Source: Mycolicibacterium mengxianglii (lineage in GTDB: Bacteria > Actinomycetota > Actinomycetes > Mycobacteriales > Mycobacteriaceae). From it: a stretch of DNA of 64,000 bases. The position numbers were made by a program, and so were the translations under genes. Shown piece by piece: positions 10,339-22,809 of the stretch (position 1 is its first letter; each line of letters begins with the position of its first letter). Location: positions 2,914,001-2,978,000 of the forward strand of contig NZ_CP065373.1 of the NCBI RefSeq assembly GCF_015710575.1, read 5' to 3'. The notes under the pieces are model-generated. The model made no database searches and had not been told where the DNA came from. It was given only the letters and a program-made list of their open reading frames with translations.

Positions 10339-10954
10339 AGCCCCTCAACCCAATTGGCGAGCAGTGTCGCACCGGCGTCACCGCTCTTCTCCGGATGAAA
10401 TTGCGTCGCCGACAACGGCCCGTCTTCGACGGCAGCCAGGAACGGCACGTGATGGGTGGCCCAGGTCAGGCAGGCATCGGGATTGCCCGTCCACTCCTGG
10501 GCGGCATAGGAATGCACGAAATAAAAGCGAGTCTGCGGGTCGAGTCCCCGGAACAGGGTGCTGCCCTCGGCCGCAGCCACCACGTTCCAACCCATGTGCG
10601 GTACGACGGGTGCGTCCAGATGCGTCACCGAACCCGGCCACTGGCCGCATCCGACCGATTCCACTCCGAACTCGACCCCGCGGGCGAACAGGATCTGCAT
10701 GCCCACACAGACGCCGAGGACCGGCCTGCCACGTTGCAGCCGGTCGGCGATGATCTTCTCGCCGCCGATGGCACGCAACCCCGACATGCACGCCTCGAAT
10801 GCGCCTACTCCCGGCACCACCAGTCCGTCGGCCTCCGCCGCCGCACCAGGATCGGAGGTCACCTCGACGTCGGCACCGGTGCGCTCCAGCGCGCGCTGCG
10901 CCGACCGCAGATTGCCCGAACCGTAGTCGAGCACGGTGACTTTCTTGCCAGCGG

Positions 10955-10958
<4 letters not shown>
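10335..10958 (-). CDS. hisH: Imidazole glycerol phosphate synthase, glutaminase subunit
   Basis: A class I glutamine amidotransferase (207 residues) that feeds ammonia to HisF. The catalytic Cys is in [10 protein letters not shown], and the His-Glu pair is in [12 protein letters not shown]. The N-terminus [15 protein letters not shown] is typical. The start is GTG 10958, overlapping the hisB stop as GTGA. hisH and hisF are separated here by hisA and impA. Confidence 0.96.
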
Positions 10959-14054
<3,096 letters not shown>

Positions 14055-14133
14055 CACCGTCGATTGTCCCTGATCGGGGCACCTGAATAAAAATTGGTTG
14101 AGCTGCGCTTCTGTCTGCTGCCAGACTCCTGCC

Positions 14134-14770
14134 ATGGAATGGCAGGTGTGGCTGACCTTCCTCGGAGCGGCGATCGCGATCAGTGTGTCCCCCGGCGCCG
14201 GGGCGATTCTGTCAATGGCCACCGGTTTGAGCCAGGGTCTACGTCGCAGCTACTGGGCGATCATCGGGCTCGAAATCGGCCTGATGGTGCAGTTGTCGCT
14301 GGTCGCTCTCGGTCTGGGCGCAGTGCTGGCGAGCTCGGTGCTGGCGTTTACCTTCATCAAGTGGCTCGGTGTGGCGTATCTCATCTATCTCGCCATCCGG
14401 CAGTGGCGGGCGGCGGAGACGGATCTGCGCGCGCAGCTCGGTTCGGCCACTGAGTCAGGAGTGGTGGCGCTGGTCACTCGAGGCACCTTGGTGAATCTGA
14501 CCAACCCCAAGGGCCTGATTTTTCTGTTGGCCGTACTGGCCGCCCTTCGTGAACCCCTCGGCGCCGCTGGTGCCCCAATACGTGACCATCGGCGCCACGA
14601 TGGTGGCCGTCGATCTGGTGGTGATGGGCGGCTTCGCCGGCCTGGCGTCCCGGGCGCTGCGATGGCTCACGACACCGCGCCGACAACTCGTCGTGAACCG
14701 GGTGTTCTCCGGGCTGTTTGCCACTGCGGCCGTGGTGTTGTCACTGGTGCGCCGGGCGGCGACCGCCTGA
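14134..14770 (+). pseudogene. LysE/RhtB-family amino-acid exporter, single frameshift
   Basis: The first frame from ATG 14134 ([17 protein letters not shown]) encodes a normal LysE-family N-terminus with VSPGAGAI and TNPKGLIFLLAVL. Translation then goes off-family (AALREPLGAAGAP). In the +1-shifted frame the family sequence resumes as PPFVNPSAPLVPQYV and runs with membrane segments to a TGA at 14768-14770. One extra G in the GG at 14538-14539 explains this: removing it restores VLPPFVNP, close to the usual LPQFV. So this is either a recent pseudogene or a base-calling error. The restored protein would be about 211 residues, normal for the family. It is divergent from hisD. Confidence 0.8.
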
Positions 14771-15387
14771 CTGGGCCAGCTACGGCCGTCCCCGCGAAGA
14801 ATGTGGTCCGCCACGTACGGTGCGTCGCGACGGATGCCGTCGAGACCGCCTGACCGGGACTTTAACAAGACGGCAATATTCGAGCGGAATCTGCACGCAT
14901 TTCCAGCAGCGGTTGTGTAGGTGCCCTCCGCTCACGTGACCGCGTAATTCCGAGCTGGGTAACCGTTGCAGCAAAAGACGGCGCGCGCATTCGCGAACTT
15001 GTTTGCTGGAATTCGATCTTGATTATGCAAACACTCGAAAATCGGTTACTCAAAGTTCGCTGGCTAGAGCCGAGATAGTTGCTATACGGCAGAAGCCATC
15101 CCAGACCGCTCGAACCGCGACCCCACGGCCGACTTCGGGCAGCAGTCAGCTCAGAGGCTTTTGACCTGCATAGAGTCGAAAAAGTCACCGTTCAGGGCAT
15201 GGCACCAAACGCACATCAAGGACGGTTGACGGATTATTCCGATGCCATGAATCGATCTTGAAAGTTGGCACAAATCTGTTTTTAAATTTGCCAGCGCGCG
15301 TGCTCCAGCAATGACACGCTATCCCTGTCTGCCTCTACTGGAGTAGCCATTAGGGCAGCGGACTCGAGGGGAAAGGAACCATGGCAA
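14771..15387. other. Gene-less, relatively AT-rich leader before the first PGRS-like gene
   Basis: About 617 bp without a convincing gene. Base composition is clearly lower in GC than the surroundings (for example the A/T runs near 14865-14885, 15005-15050 and 15270-15290). Short open frames here lack family features or codon bias. A GAAAGGA element at 15371-15377 is the ribosome-binding site of the next gene. A minimal frame ATG 15381-TAG 15404 (MANETTH) overlaps that gene's start. No clear -35/-10 pair could be fixed. Confidence 0.6.
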
Positions 15388-17088
15388 ATGAAACAACCCA
15401 CTAGGCGTACGGCTGCCACTGCGCTCGCCGCGGCAGGAATCCTGGCCGGCGGATTCGTCGCCACCAGTGTCGACATCCCACTGGCCGACCAGCACAGCGC
15501 CACGGCCCAGGCCGTCCCGGCACTGGCGGCGAAGTCCGTCGCGGATGTGCCGGCACCCGTCGTGCCCGCAGCGTCGGCATTCGGTGCCGCGTTGTCGTCG
15601 GTGACCGGCGGGTCCGCGGTGAGCACCGGCAGCGGGCCGGCCCCCCTGGTGTTCGGTGGCAGCGTCGCGGTAGGGGCAGATACGTCCGCTTCGTCGGTGA
15701 CCGTGCCCTCTGGCAGCACCAGCAGTCTTCCCGCCAACTCTGCTCCAGAACGGCCGTCCTCGGTGTTCGATGCCCCGTCCGGAAGCACCGCGCGGGTGCT
15801 GTCCGGAGGCGAGCTGGCGGCGGTGGCCGCACCCGATGTCGCGGCGGCGTTGATCCCGGGCTTGCCGACCTTCGGGTTGTTCAGTCCGACGGGCGCGTTC
15901 CTGGGGCTCGTCGGACCCGGCGGTTCGCTGATCGGCGACGGCGTCCTGCCGGGACAGAACGGCGGTCTGCTCTGGGGCAACGGCGCAGACGGCGGCCTGA
16001 TCCCCGGGGTCAACGGCGGAAACGGCGGCCTCTTCTTCGGTAACGGCGGCGACGGCGCCCTGGGCGCCAACGGCGGCAACGCCGGCTTGTTCGGCGACGG
16101 CGGTGCCGGCGGCCTGGAGGGTGGCAACGGCGGCAACGGTGGCCTGCTGTTCGGCAACGGTGGTGCCGGCGGTGCCGGTGTGCTCGGTGAGGGCGGTAAC
16201 GGTGGCGGCGCCGGTCTGTTCGGCAACGGCGGAAACGGCGGGCTCGCTGTCGTCGGCGCCGGTGGTAACGGCGGCAACGGCGGTGGCTTGGGCGGCTACG
16301 GCGGTAACGGCGGCAATTCGCTTCTCGGCAACGGCGGCAACGGCGGGAACGCCGGCTTAGGCGCCGGTAACGGCGGCAACGGCGGCTCGTCCACCGCAGG
16401 CGGCGACGGCGGCAACGGTGGTAACGGTGCGGCGTTCGCCGGCAACGGTGGTAACGGCGGCAACGGCGCTGTCGCCACCGATGACGGTGCGGCGGGCAAC
16501 GGTGGTTCCGGTGGCTCAGGCGGTGTCTTCGGTGACGGGGGCAACGGCGGCAACGGCGGCGCCGACCTGCTGACCGGAAATGGCGGCAGCGGCGGCAATG
16601 GCGGCGGCGCCTCCATCGGCAGCGGCGGTAACGGCGGCAACGGCGGCGACGCACTTGCCCCGACCGGTGATGCCTCCGGCGGTGCCGGCGGCAGCGGCGG
16701 GGGGTCGCAGTTCGGCGGTTCCGGTGGCAACGGCGGCAATGGTGGCGACGCCACCTCCGTCGACGGTGACGCCGATGGTGGCGACGGCGGCAATGCCGGC
16801 GGTGGCGGCATCGTCGGTACCGGCGGCAATGGTGGAAACGGCGGCAGCGCGACGGCTCCCGACGGCGATGCCGAAGGTGGCGACGGCGGGGACGGGCGTA
16901 ACGGCGGCTTCTTCTCCGGCGGCGGCAGGGGCGGCAACGGTGGCAACGGCACCGGTGGCGCCGACAACGACGGTGACGGCGGCAACGGCGGCAGCGGCGG
17001 TTCCGGAGGCCTGGGCGGGAACAACGGCTCCGGCGGCAACGGCGGAACCGGCAGCACCGACAACGGCAACGACGGAGCTGACGGCTGA
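15388..17088 (+). CDS. PGRS-like glycine-rich protein with signal-type N-terminus and no PE domain
   Basis: A 566-residue protein. Residues 1-6 are basic (MKQPTRR), 7-27 hydrophobic, and an Ala-rich stretch ending near TAQA resembles a Sec signal peptide. Residues ~40-175 are Ala/Ser/Val/Pro-rich linker. From about residue 180 (GGSLIGDG, then GQNGGLLWGNG) the sequence matches the style of the PE_PGRS junction motif, and the rest is GGN/GGX repeats to the end. The ~100-residue PE helical domain that normally precedes PGRS is missing. ATG 15388 has GAAAGGA 10 bases upstream. A strong terminator follows. Probably exported or surface-exposed; function unknown. Confidence 0.85.
   Translation: MKQPTRRTAATALAAAGILAGGFVATSVDIPLADQHSATAQAVPALAAKSVADVPAPVVPAASAFGAALSSVTGGSAVSTGSGPAPLVFGGSVAVGADTSASSVTVPSGSTSSLPANSAPERPSSVFDAPSGSTARVLSGGELAAVAAPDVAAALIPGLPTFGLFSPTGAFLGLVGPGGSLIGDGVLPGQNGGLLWGNGADGGLIPGVNGGNGGLFFGNGGDGALGANGGNAGLFGDGGAGGLEGGNGGNGGLLFGNGGAGGAGVLGEGGNGGGAGLFGNGGNGGLAVVGAGGNGGNGGGLGGYGGNGGNSLLGNGGNGGNAGLGAGNGGNGGSSTAGGDGGNGGNGAAFAGNGGNGGNGAVATDDGAAGNGGSGGSGGVFGDGGNGGNGGADLLTGNGGSGGNGGGASIGSGGNGGNGGDALAPTGDASGGAGGSGGGSQFGGSGGNGGNGGDATSVDGDADGGDGGNAGGGGIVGTGGNGGNGGSATAPDGDAEGGDGGDGRNGGFFSGGGRGGNGGNGTGGADNDGDGGNGGSGGSGGLGGNNGSGGNGGTGSTDNGNDGADG
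15960..17080 (+). repeat. PGRS-type GGN/GGX coding repeats
   Basis: Dense imperfect repetition of GGCGGCAACGGCGGC-like units coding Gly-Gly-Asn and Gly-Gly-Ala/Asp/Ser triplets, with periodic LFGNGG, FGDGG and ATAPDGDAEGG interruptions. On the other strand it gives long Pro-rich frames that are not genes. Such arrays change length easily by slippage and recombination. Confidence 0.85.
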
Positions 17089-17109
17089 CCTGCGGTCACC
17101 TTGAAAGTG

Positions 17110-17144
17110 ACGGGCGCCGACCGCATGGTCGGCGCCCGTTCTTT
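17110..17144. terminator. Strong hairpin terminator between PGRS-like gene and nadC
   Basis: A perfect 13-bp stem, ACGGGCGCCGACC / GGTCGGCGCCCGT, with loop GCAT, lies 21 bases after the PGRS stop and is followed by TCTTT. The genes on either side converge (nadC ends at 17159), so the hairpin can act for both strands, although the T-run is better on the plus strand. Confidence 0.8.
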
Positions 17145-17158
17145 GGGAAAAGGGGCTG

Positions 17159-18016
17159 CTAGAAGTCGAGCCCGATGTCGAGTACGTGCACAGAATGGGT
17201 CAGTGCGCCGATGGCGAGATAGTCGACGCCGGTGCCGGCATAGGCCGCCGCGGACTCCAGGGACAGTCCGCCGGAGGATTCCAGCTGGACTCCGGGAGCA
17301 CGAGTGTCCCTGCGCTGCACCGCAATCTGGGTCTCCCACACCGCGAAGTTGTCCAGCAGGATCAGCTCGACATCCTCCTCGAGGACCTCGTCGAGCTGAT
17401 CCAGGGAGTCGACCTCGACTTCACAGGGCAGTTCGGGTGCCGCGGCCCGGACGGCCCGCAACGCAGCAACCACCGATCCCGCCGCCGCCACATGGTTGTC
17501 CTTGATCAGCGCGGCGTCCCCGAGTCCCATCCGGTGGTTCACCCCGCCCCCGACCCGCACCGCATACTTCTGCAGGGCCCGCAGTCCGGGCAGCGTTTTT
17601 CGGGTATCGCGGATCTTGGCATTCGAACCCTCCACCGCCGCAACCCATTCTGCGGTGGCAGTGGCGATACCGGAGAGGTGGCAGAGCAGGTTGAGCATGG
17701 TGCGTTCAGCCGTGAGCAGTCCTCGGGTACCGGATTCGATGGTCAACAGCGCGTCGCCGGGCACCAGCTCGTCGCCGTCGTCGGCCCGCCCGAGCACCCG
17801 GTAGCCGTCGGCGCCGAGCACCTCGTCGAGCACCATCAGCGCGATGTCGATGCCGGCGACGACACCGTGCGCGCGGGTCACCACGGCCGCGGTGGCCTGA
17901 GCGTGCGCCGAAACCGTTGCCAGCGTCGTGATGTCGGGGCCGTAGCGCAGATCTTCCTCCAGCGCCTGGCTGATCGCGGCACGGGCCTGGGTGTGTTCGT
18001 ACTCGGTGAGAAGCAT
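17159..18016 (-). CDS. nadC: Quinolinate phosphoribosyltransferase
   Basis: NadC decarboxylates quinolinate and attaches phosphoribose to give nicotinate mononucleotide, the third step of de novo NAD synthesis. ATG 18016 ([12 protein letters not shown]) overlaps the nadB stop by one base (TGATG) and gives 285 residues; GTG 18022 two codons upstream is an alternative. Motifs are IRDTRKTLPGLRALQKYAVRVGGG (substrate and PRPP binding), HRMGLGDAALIKDNH, EVEVDSLDQ and ILLDNF. Last gene of nadA-nadB-nadC. Confidence 0.96.
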   Translation of the reverse strand: MLLTEYEHTQARAAISQALEEDLRYGPDITTLATVSAHAQATAAVVTRAHGVVAGIDIALMVLDEVLGADGYRVLGRADDGDELVPGDALLTIESGTRGLLTAERTMLNLLCHLSGIATATAEWVAAVEGSNAKIRDTRKTLPGLRALQKYAVRVGGGVNHRMGLGDAALIKDNHVAAAGSVVAALRAVRAAAPELPCEVEVDSLDQLDEVLEEDVELILLDNFAVWETQIAVQRRDTRAPGVQLESSGGLSLESAAAYAGTGVDYLAIGALTHSVHVLDIGLDF

Positions 18017-19605
18017 CAGCACGCCACCACCGCGGATTCGACGACGCCGGCGCCGTCGACCAGGCGCACAACCGTGCTGCGGGTCTGCGCGTCATCGATG
18101 GCCGGGTGGTCGGAGCGGTGGTGAGAACCCCGGCTCTCGGCCCGGTCAGCGGCGGCTGCGACCACAGCAGCGGCCGTGACGGTCAGTGCCGCATCCTCGA
18201 ACCGGGCGCGGGTACGCGGTCGGACGGTTGCCGCAGCGTCCACCAAGTCGCGCAGCGAACGCAGTCCCGTGCCGTCGCGCACCACCGAGGCGAACAATGT
18301 CATCGCCTGTTGCAGTTGAGACCGCTCCAGCATCGGCATGGTGTTGTCATCGGGCATCCGTGCGGTGCGCGTCCCGATGATGCCGGCGTGCGCGGCAGCC
18401 GCGCGTCCCGCGCGAGCACCGACCACCAGGCCTTCGAGAAGGCTGTTCGAGGCAAGACGGTTGGCGCCGTGCATGCCGGTGCGGGCAACCTCGCCGGCGG
18501 CGAAGAGCCCCGGGAGTTCGGTGCGGCCGTGCACGTCGGTCACCACACCTCCGCAGGAGTAGTGCGCGCCGGGCACAACAGGAATCGGCTGCCGGGTCGG
18601 GTCGATCCCGGCGGCGTGACATGCCGTGGTGACCGTCGGGAATCGCTGGGCGAATCCGTCGATGCTGCGAGCGTCGAGGTACACGCAGGGGTCACCCGTT
18701 GCCCGCAGCCGGGTGTCGATGGCGGCCGCCACCACATCGCGGGGCGCGAGATCACCCATCGGGTGGACACCGGCAGTCACCGCGTCCCCCCGGGCGTCGA
18801 CCAGCACCGCGCCCTCGCCCCGGATCGCTTCGGTGATCAGGGGGCACCGGCCACCCGCCCGGGATCCGGAGTACAGCATGGTGGGGTGGAACTGGATGAA
18901 CTCCACGTCGCTGACCGGAACACCGGCCTGCAGCGCGAGCGCAATCCCGTCACCGGTGGACCCGTCGGGGTTGGTGGTGGCGCTGTACAGGTGCCCCAAC
19001 CCTCCGGTGGCCAGGATCACCGACGCCGCGTGCACGATGCCGAGCCCGTCGGGGCCGGCGACGAGCACCCCGGTGATCGCGTCGTCGCGCAGTAGGCGCA
19101 ACGCCACATGATCACGACGGATGTCCAACGTGGTCGCGGCATGGTCGAGTGCACGCTGCACCTCGGCGCCGGTGGCATCACCCCCGGCGTGGACGATGCG
19201 ACGCCGGGAGTGCCCGCCTTCGCGGGTCAGGGCCCACTGGCCGTCCGCCGCTACGTCGAAACGCGCTCCCGCATCGACCAGTTCGCGTACCGCGGGGAAG
19301 CCGTCGGCCACGATCGAGTGCACTGCCTCGGGATCGCACAGTCCGCCGCCGGCAGCCAGGGTGTCGGCGATGTGCGCCTCGACCGAGTCGTCGCTGTGGG
19401 GTATGACCACCGCAATGCCGCCCTGGGCGTAGTACGTCGCGGTTTCGGAGGCCTTGCTGAGCACCACGACGCGGCGACCCTGCCGGTGTGCGGCCAGCGC
19501 CGCGGCCAGACCCGCGACCCCGGTGCCGATGACCACGACATCAGCGCGTTGCTGCCAGATACCGTCGCCTCCGCAGCCGGGCGCCTGGGAGCGGGGTGTG
19601 CTCAT
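18016..19605 (-). CDS. nadB: L-aspartate oxidase
   Basis: The FAD enzyme that oxidises aspartate to iminoaspartate, the substrate of NadA. The 529-residue protein has the FAD Rossmann motif [17 protein letters not shown], the [10 protein letters not shown] substrate loop, [28 protein letters not shown] and [19 protein letters not shown] typical of the NadB/succinate dehydrogenase flavoprotein family. ATG 19605 overlaps the nadA stop as ATGA. The C-terminal helical region is present, so the gene is complete. Confidence 0.95.
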   Translation of the reverse strand: MSTPRSQAPGCGGDGIWQQRADVVVIGTGVAGLAAALAAHRQGRRVVVLSKASETATYYAQGGIAVVIPHSDDSVEAHIADTLAAGGGLCDPEAVHSIVADGFPAVRELVDAGARFDVAADGQWALTREGGHSRRRIVHAGGDATGAEVQRALDHAATTLDIRRDHVALRLLRDDAITGVLVAGPDGLGIVHAASVILATGGLGHLYSATTNPDGSTGDGIALALQAGVPVSDVEFIQFHPTMLYSGSRAGGRCPLITEAIRGEGAVLVDARGDAVTAGVHPMGDLAPRDVVAAAIDTRLRATGDPCVYLDARSIDGFAQRFPTVTTACHAAGIDPTRQPIPVVPGAHYSCGGVVTDVHGRTELPGLFAAGEVARTGMHGANRLASNSLLEGLVVGARAGRAAAAHAGIIGTRTARMPDDNTMPMLERSQLQQAMTLFASVVRDGTGLRSLRDLVDAAATVRPRTRARFEDAALTVTAAAVVAAAADRAESRGSHHRSDHPAIDDAQTRSTVVRLVDGAGVVESAVVAC

Positions 19606-20651
19606 TCGCCGCCGCCGGGCTGCCCGATCTCGATCATCCGGGTGACGCTGCGGCGTGCCAGGCGGGCGGTTTCGAGGTCGACGTGCACCTCATCGGCCTC
19701 ATTGATCAGGCACCGCAGCAATGCGGCCGGGGTGATCATCTTCATGTACTTGCAGGACGCGCGATCGTTGACGGCCTGGAAGTCGATATCGGGGGCGGCG
19801 CGGCGCAACTGGTGCAGCATCCCGATCTCGGTGGCCACGAGAACCTGCGTGGCTTTGGATTCGCGGGCGGCGTCGAGCATTCCGCCGGTGGACAGGATCT
19901 TGACCCGGTCTTCGGGGAAGGCGCCTTCGCCGGCCAGGTACAACGCCGAGGTGGCGCAGCCGCATTCGGGATGGACGTACAGCTCGGCGTCGGGATGGGT
20001 ACGGGCCTGATCAGCGAGCTCGTCGCCGTTGATGCCGGCGTGGACGTGGCATTCACCGGCCCAGATATGCAGGTTCTTCCGGCCTGTCACCCGTCGCACG
20101 TGGGCGCCGAGGAACTGGTCCGGGCAGAACAACACTTCGCGGTCCTCGGGGATCGACGCGACCACCTCAACAGCATTGGACGACGTGCAGCAGATGTCGG
20201 TGAGCGCCTTCACCGCAGCGGTGGTGTTGACATACGACACCACGACGGCGTCAGGGTGATCGTTCTTCCAGTCCCGCAGTTCGTCGGCGCTGATGGAATC
20301 GGCCAACGAGCAGCCGGCCCGCTGATCCGGGATCAGCACGGTCTTGTCAGGAGAAAGGATCTTGGCGGTCTCAGCCATGAAATGGACACCGGCGAACACG
20401 ATGGTGTCCTCGGGAGCCTCGGCGGCGATACGGGACAGTGCCAGCGAGTCACCCACGTGATCGGCGACGTCCTGGATGGCCGGCAGCTGGTAGTTGTGCG
20501 CGAGCAGGGTGGCGCCGCGCAATGCGAGGAGGCGGCGCACCTCGGCCGCCCACTGCTCGTCGCCGACGACGCCGGAGTAGCCGTCGGGCCCGTCGATGAT
20601 CTGGGCTGCCAGCGTGTCTGCACGAGCTTCCATGCGGTCCAGGACAGTCAT
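19602..20651 (-). CDS. nadA: Quinolinate synthase
   Basis: NadA condenses iminoaspartate with DHAP to quinolinate using a [4Fe-4S] cluster. ATG 20651 ([12 protein letters not shown]) gives 349 residues and is preceded by AAAGGAG; an open reading back to 20921 overlaps nrtR and is rejected. The three cluster cysteines lie in [22 protein letters not shown] and [22 protein letters not shown] and [13 protein letters not shown] are family signatures. It is the first gene of the nad operon, under the NrtR palindrome just upstream. Confidence 0.96.
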   Translation of the reverse strand: MTVLDRMEARADTLAAQIIDGPDGYSGVVGDEQWAAEVRRLLALRGATLLAHNYQLPAIQDVADHVGDSLALSRIAAEAPEDTIVFAGVHFMAETAKILSPDKTVLIPDQRAGCSLADSISADELRDWKNDHPDAVVVSYVNTTAAVKALTDICCTSSNAVEVVASIPEDREVLFCPDQFLGAHVRRVTGRKNLHIWAGECHVHAGINGDELADQARTHPDAELYVHPECGCATSALYLAGEGAFPEDRVKILSTGGMLDAARESKATQVLVATEIGMLHQLRRAAPDIDFQAVNDRASCKYMKMITPAALLRCLINEADEVHVDLETARLARRSVTRMIEIGQPGGGE

Positions 20652-20673
20652 GACCGCTCCTTTCGCTAACCAG

Positions 20674-20696
20674 GTTTTCGACTTATGATCGAAAAC
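20674..20696. promoter_or_regulatory. NrtR-type operator between nadA and nrtR
   Basis: Perfect inverted repeat GTTTTCGA (20674-20681) / TCGAAAAC (20689-20696) with the 7-bp spacer CTTATGA, midway between the divergent nadA and nrtR genes. On the plus strand it contains TATGAT (20684-20689), a -10 element that ends 7 bases before the nrtR ATG at 20697. A bound repressor would therefore block nrtR initiation directly and lie in the nadA upstream region. NrtR autoregulation and control of nad genes is known for the family; the site assignment here is from position and symmetry. Confidence 0.85.
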
Positions 20697-21392
20697 ATGC
20701 CACATACTAGCACTGCACACGAAGTGCTCGCCGCCGTCTTTCAGGTTCGTCACCTGGAGACCCGGAACCCTCAGCTCAGCGTGCTGCTGTGGCAACGGGC
20801 GCTCGATCCCCAGCGTGGCGCCTGGGCCCTGCCCGGAGGACGACTGCGCGACGACGAAGACATGATCAGTTCCGTCCGGCGCCAACTCGCCGAGAAAGTC
20901 GATCTTCGCGAGATCGCCCACCTGGAGCAGTTGGCGGTCTTCTCCGACCCGAACCGACTGCCGGGCGATACCCGAACGATCGCCACCACGTTCCTGGGTC
21001 TGGTGCCCTCCCCCGCCACTCCGGAGCTACCCCCGGACACCCGGTGGCACTCGGTGGACGTACTGCCCCCGATGGCTTTCGACCACGGGCCGATGGTCGC
21101 CCACGCCCGCAGCCGGCTGGTCGCGAAACTGTCCTACACGAACATCGGGTTTGCCTTGGCGCCAAAGGAATTCGCGCTCTCCACACTGCGTGACATTTAC
21201 AGCGCCGCGCTGGACTACCAGGTGGATGCCACCAATCTGCAGCGGGTTCTGGCCCGGCGCGGCGTCATCACCCGAACCGGCACCACCGCCCAGTCTGGGC
21301 GCAGCGGGGGTCGACCGGCTGCGCTCTACAAGTTCACCGACGCTCGGTTGCGTGTCACTGACGAATTCGCCGCGTTTCGTCCACCAAACTGA
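20697..21392 (+). CDS. nrtR: NrtR, Nudix-related regulator of NAD synthesis
   Basis: A 231-residue regulator: N-terminal Nudix-fold domain (residues ~8-140) and C-terminal winged-helix DNA-binding domain (~150-230, with [14 protein letters not shown]). In the Nudix box ([22 protein letters not shown]) the catalytic REUXEE core reads RQLAEK, so hydrolysis is probably lost and the domain senses an ADP-ribose-type ligand. ATG 20697 is preferred over ATG 20685 because the latter lies inside the operator and its -10; the mRNA is probably leaderless. Divergent from nadABC, as Rv1593c is. Confidence 0.92.
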   Translation: MPHTSTAHEVLAAVFQVRHLETRNPQLSVLLWQRALDPQRGAWALPGGRLRDDEDMISSVRRQLAEKVDLREIAHLEQLAVFSDPNRLPGDTRTIATTFLGLVPSPATPELPPDTRWHSVDVLPPMAFDHGPMVAHARSRLVAKLSYTNIGFALAPKEFALSTLRDIYSAALDYQVDATNLQRVLARRGVITRTGTTAQSGRSGGRPAALYKFTDARLRVTDEFAAFRPPN

Positions 21393-21456
21393 CATCGACT
21401 AGTTTTTAAGGGTTCACTAAGACACAATCGGGGTCAGGCCACAAAGAGGAGCCGGC

Positions 21457-22809
21457 ATGAATGTGGGCAGCGCAGCCGCGGCGAGCGGGGCCGGGTGGAT
21501 CGGACAGACGCCGCACCAACAGCTGCAGCGGGGCGCCAAGCCCCTGCGTCCCCAGGACGACCCCTTCCACCTGCCGCCAGACGGCTACGAGCACGCCGAA
21601 CCCGGCACGGTGCTGCGGTCCCGAGACGTCGAACTGGCCTTCCTCGGGCTGATCCCCCAGAGCTTCACCGCGACCCAACTGCTCTACCGCACCACCGACC
21701 TGCACGGTGCTCCTGAAGCGACGGTCACCACGCTGCTGGTGCCGGCCGACCGCACCCCGCAGACCCCGGGCCCGATTCTGTCGTACCAGTGCGCGATCGA
21801 CGCGGTCTCCGACCGCTGCTTCCCCTCCTACGCCCTACGGCGGGGCGCCAAGGCCGTCGGCGCCCTGGCGCAGTTCGAATTGCTGCTGATCGCCGCAGCG
21901 CTGGCCGAAGGCTGGGCGGTGTCGGTGCCCGACCATGAGGGGTTGCACGGCCTCTGGGGAGCGCCCGCCGAACCGGGGTACCACGTCCTCGACGGCCTGC
22001 GCGCCGCCACCAGCGTGCCGCATCTGGGCCTGAGCCCCGATTCACCCCTGGGGTTGTGGGGCTACTCCGGCGGCGGCTTGGCCACGGCCTGGGCCGCCGA
22101 GACCGCCGGGGACTACGCACCGGAGCTCAATATCGTCGGTGCCGTGCTCGGCTCCCCGGTTGCCGATCTGGGGCACGCGTTCCGTCGGCTCAACGGCAGC
22201 ATCTACTCCGGCCTGCCGGCGATGGTGGTGGCCGCACTGACGCACATCTACCCGGACCTGGACCGGGTGATCCAGCAGCACGCCACCGACGAGGGCAAAG
22301 CGATGCTGCTGGACATCGAACAGCAGACCACCATGCGCGCTGTCCTCCGCCTGATCCGCAAGGACATGGACAACCTCGTTGACCGACCCCTCGAGGAGAT
22401 TCTCGACACCCCGGAAGTCCAGCGGGTGTTCGACGCCATCAAACTCGGCACCGCGGCGCCCAAACCGCCGGTGCTGATCGTGCAGGCCGTGCACGACCGC
22501 ATCGTCGCGGTGGCCGATATCGACGACCTTGCGCAGACCTACACCGCCGGCGGGTCCGAGGTCACCTACCACCGGGACATGTTCAGCGAGCACATGCTGC
22601 TGCATCCGATGTCGGCGCCGATGACCCTGCGTTGGCTGCGGGATCGCTTCGCCGGACGCCCGCTGGGCGATCATCTGGTGCGGACCAAGTGGCCCACCCT
22701 GCTCAACCCGTCGACCTACCGGGGAATGGCACGCCTGGCGGTGATCAGCGCCAAGGTGATCACCGGCCGCCGGATCGAGCGTTCACCGCTGTCTCGGTTC
22801 GACCGCTGA
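21457..22809 (+). CDS. Secretory-lipase-family alpha/beta hydrolase (Rv1592c-like)
   Basis: A 450-residue alpha/beta hydrolase of the LIP (secretory lipase) family. The nucleophile elbow is GYSGGG near residues 202-207; [12 protein letters not shown] carries a candidate acid Asp, and HMLLHPM a candidate histidine. [13 protein letters not shown] and VPDHEGLHG are also family-like. There is no obvious cleavable signal peptide at the N-terminus, so location is uncertain. AGAGGAG lies 6 bases before ATG 21457. The order nrtR-lipase-DUF2567 gene matches M. tuberculosis. The 3' end overlaps the convergent DUF2567 gene by 27 bp. Confidence 0.85.
   Translation: MNVGSAAAASGAGWIGQTPHQQLQRGAKPLRPQDDPFHLPPDGYEHAEPGTVLRSRDVELAFLGLIPQSFTATQLLYRTTDLHGAPEATVTTLLVPADRTPQTPGPILSYQCAIDAVSDRCFPSYALRRGAKAVGALAQFELLLIAAALAEGWAVSVPDHEGLHGLWGAPAEPGYHVLDGLRAATSVPHLGLSPDSPLGLWGYSGGGLATAWAAETAGDYAPELNIVGAVLGSPVADLGHAFRRLNGSIYSGLPAMVVAALTHIYPDLDRVIQQHATDEGKAMLLDIEQQTTMRAVLRLIRKDMDNLVDRPLEEILDTPEVQRVFDAIKLGTAAPKPPVLIVQAVHDRIVAVADIDDLAQTYTAGGSEVTYHRDMFSEHMLLHPMSAPMTLRWLRDRFAGRPLGDHLVRTKWPTLLNPSTYRGMARLAVISAKVITGRRIERSPLSRFDR

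Noticed and set aside
14862..15188. A 108-residue minus-strand frame before the first PGRS-like gene
   Set aside because: No ribosome site or family; it crosses the AT-rich leader and has poor codon use.
15960..17080. Possible CRISPR-like array in the GGC repeats
   Set aside because: Repeats are coding triplets without unique spacers of fixed length, and no cas genes are present.
15282..17339. Very long Pro- or Arg-rich open frames on the minus strand and alternate plus frames across the first PGRS-like gene
   Set aside because: They are the complement or frameshift of the GGN repeat; no start context and no family features.
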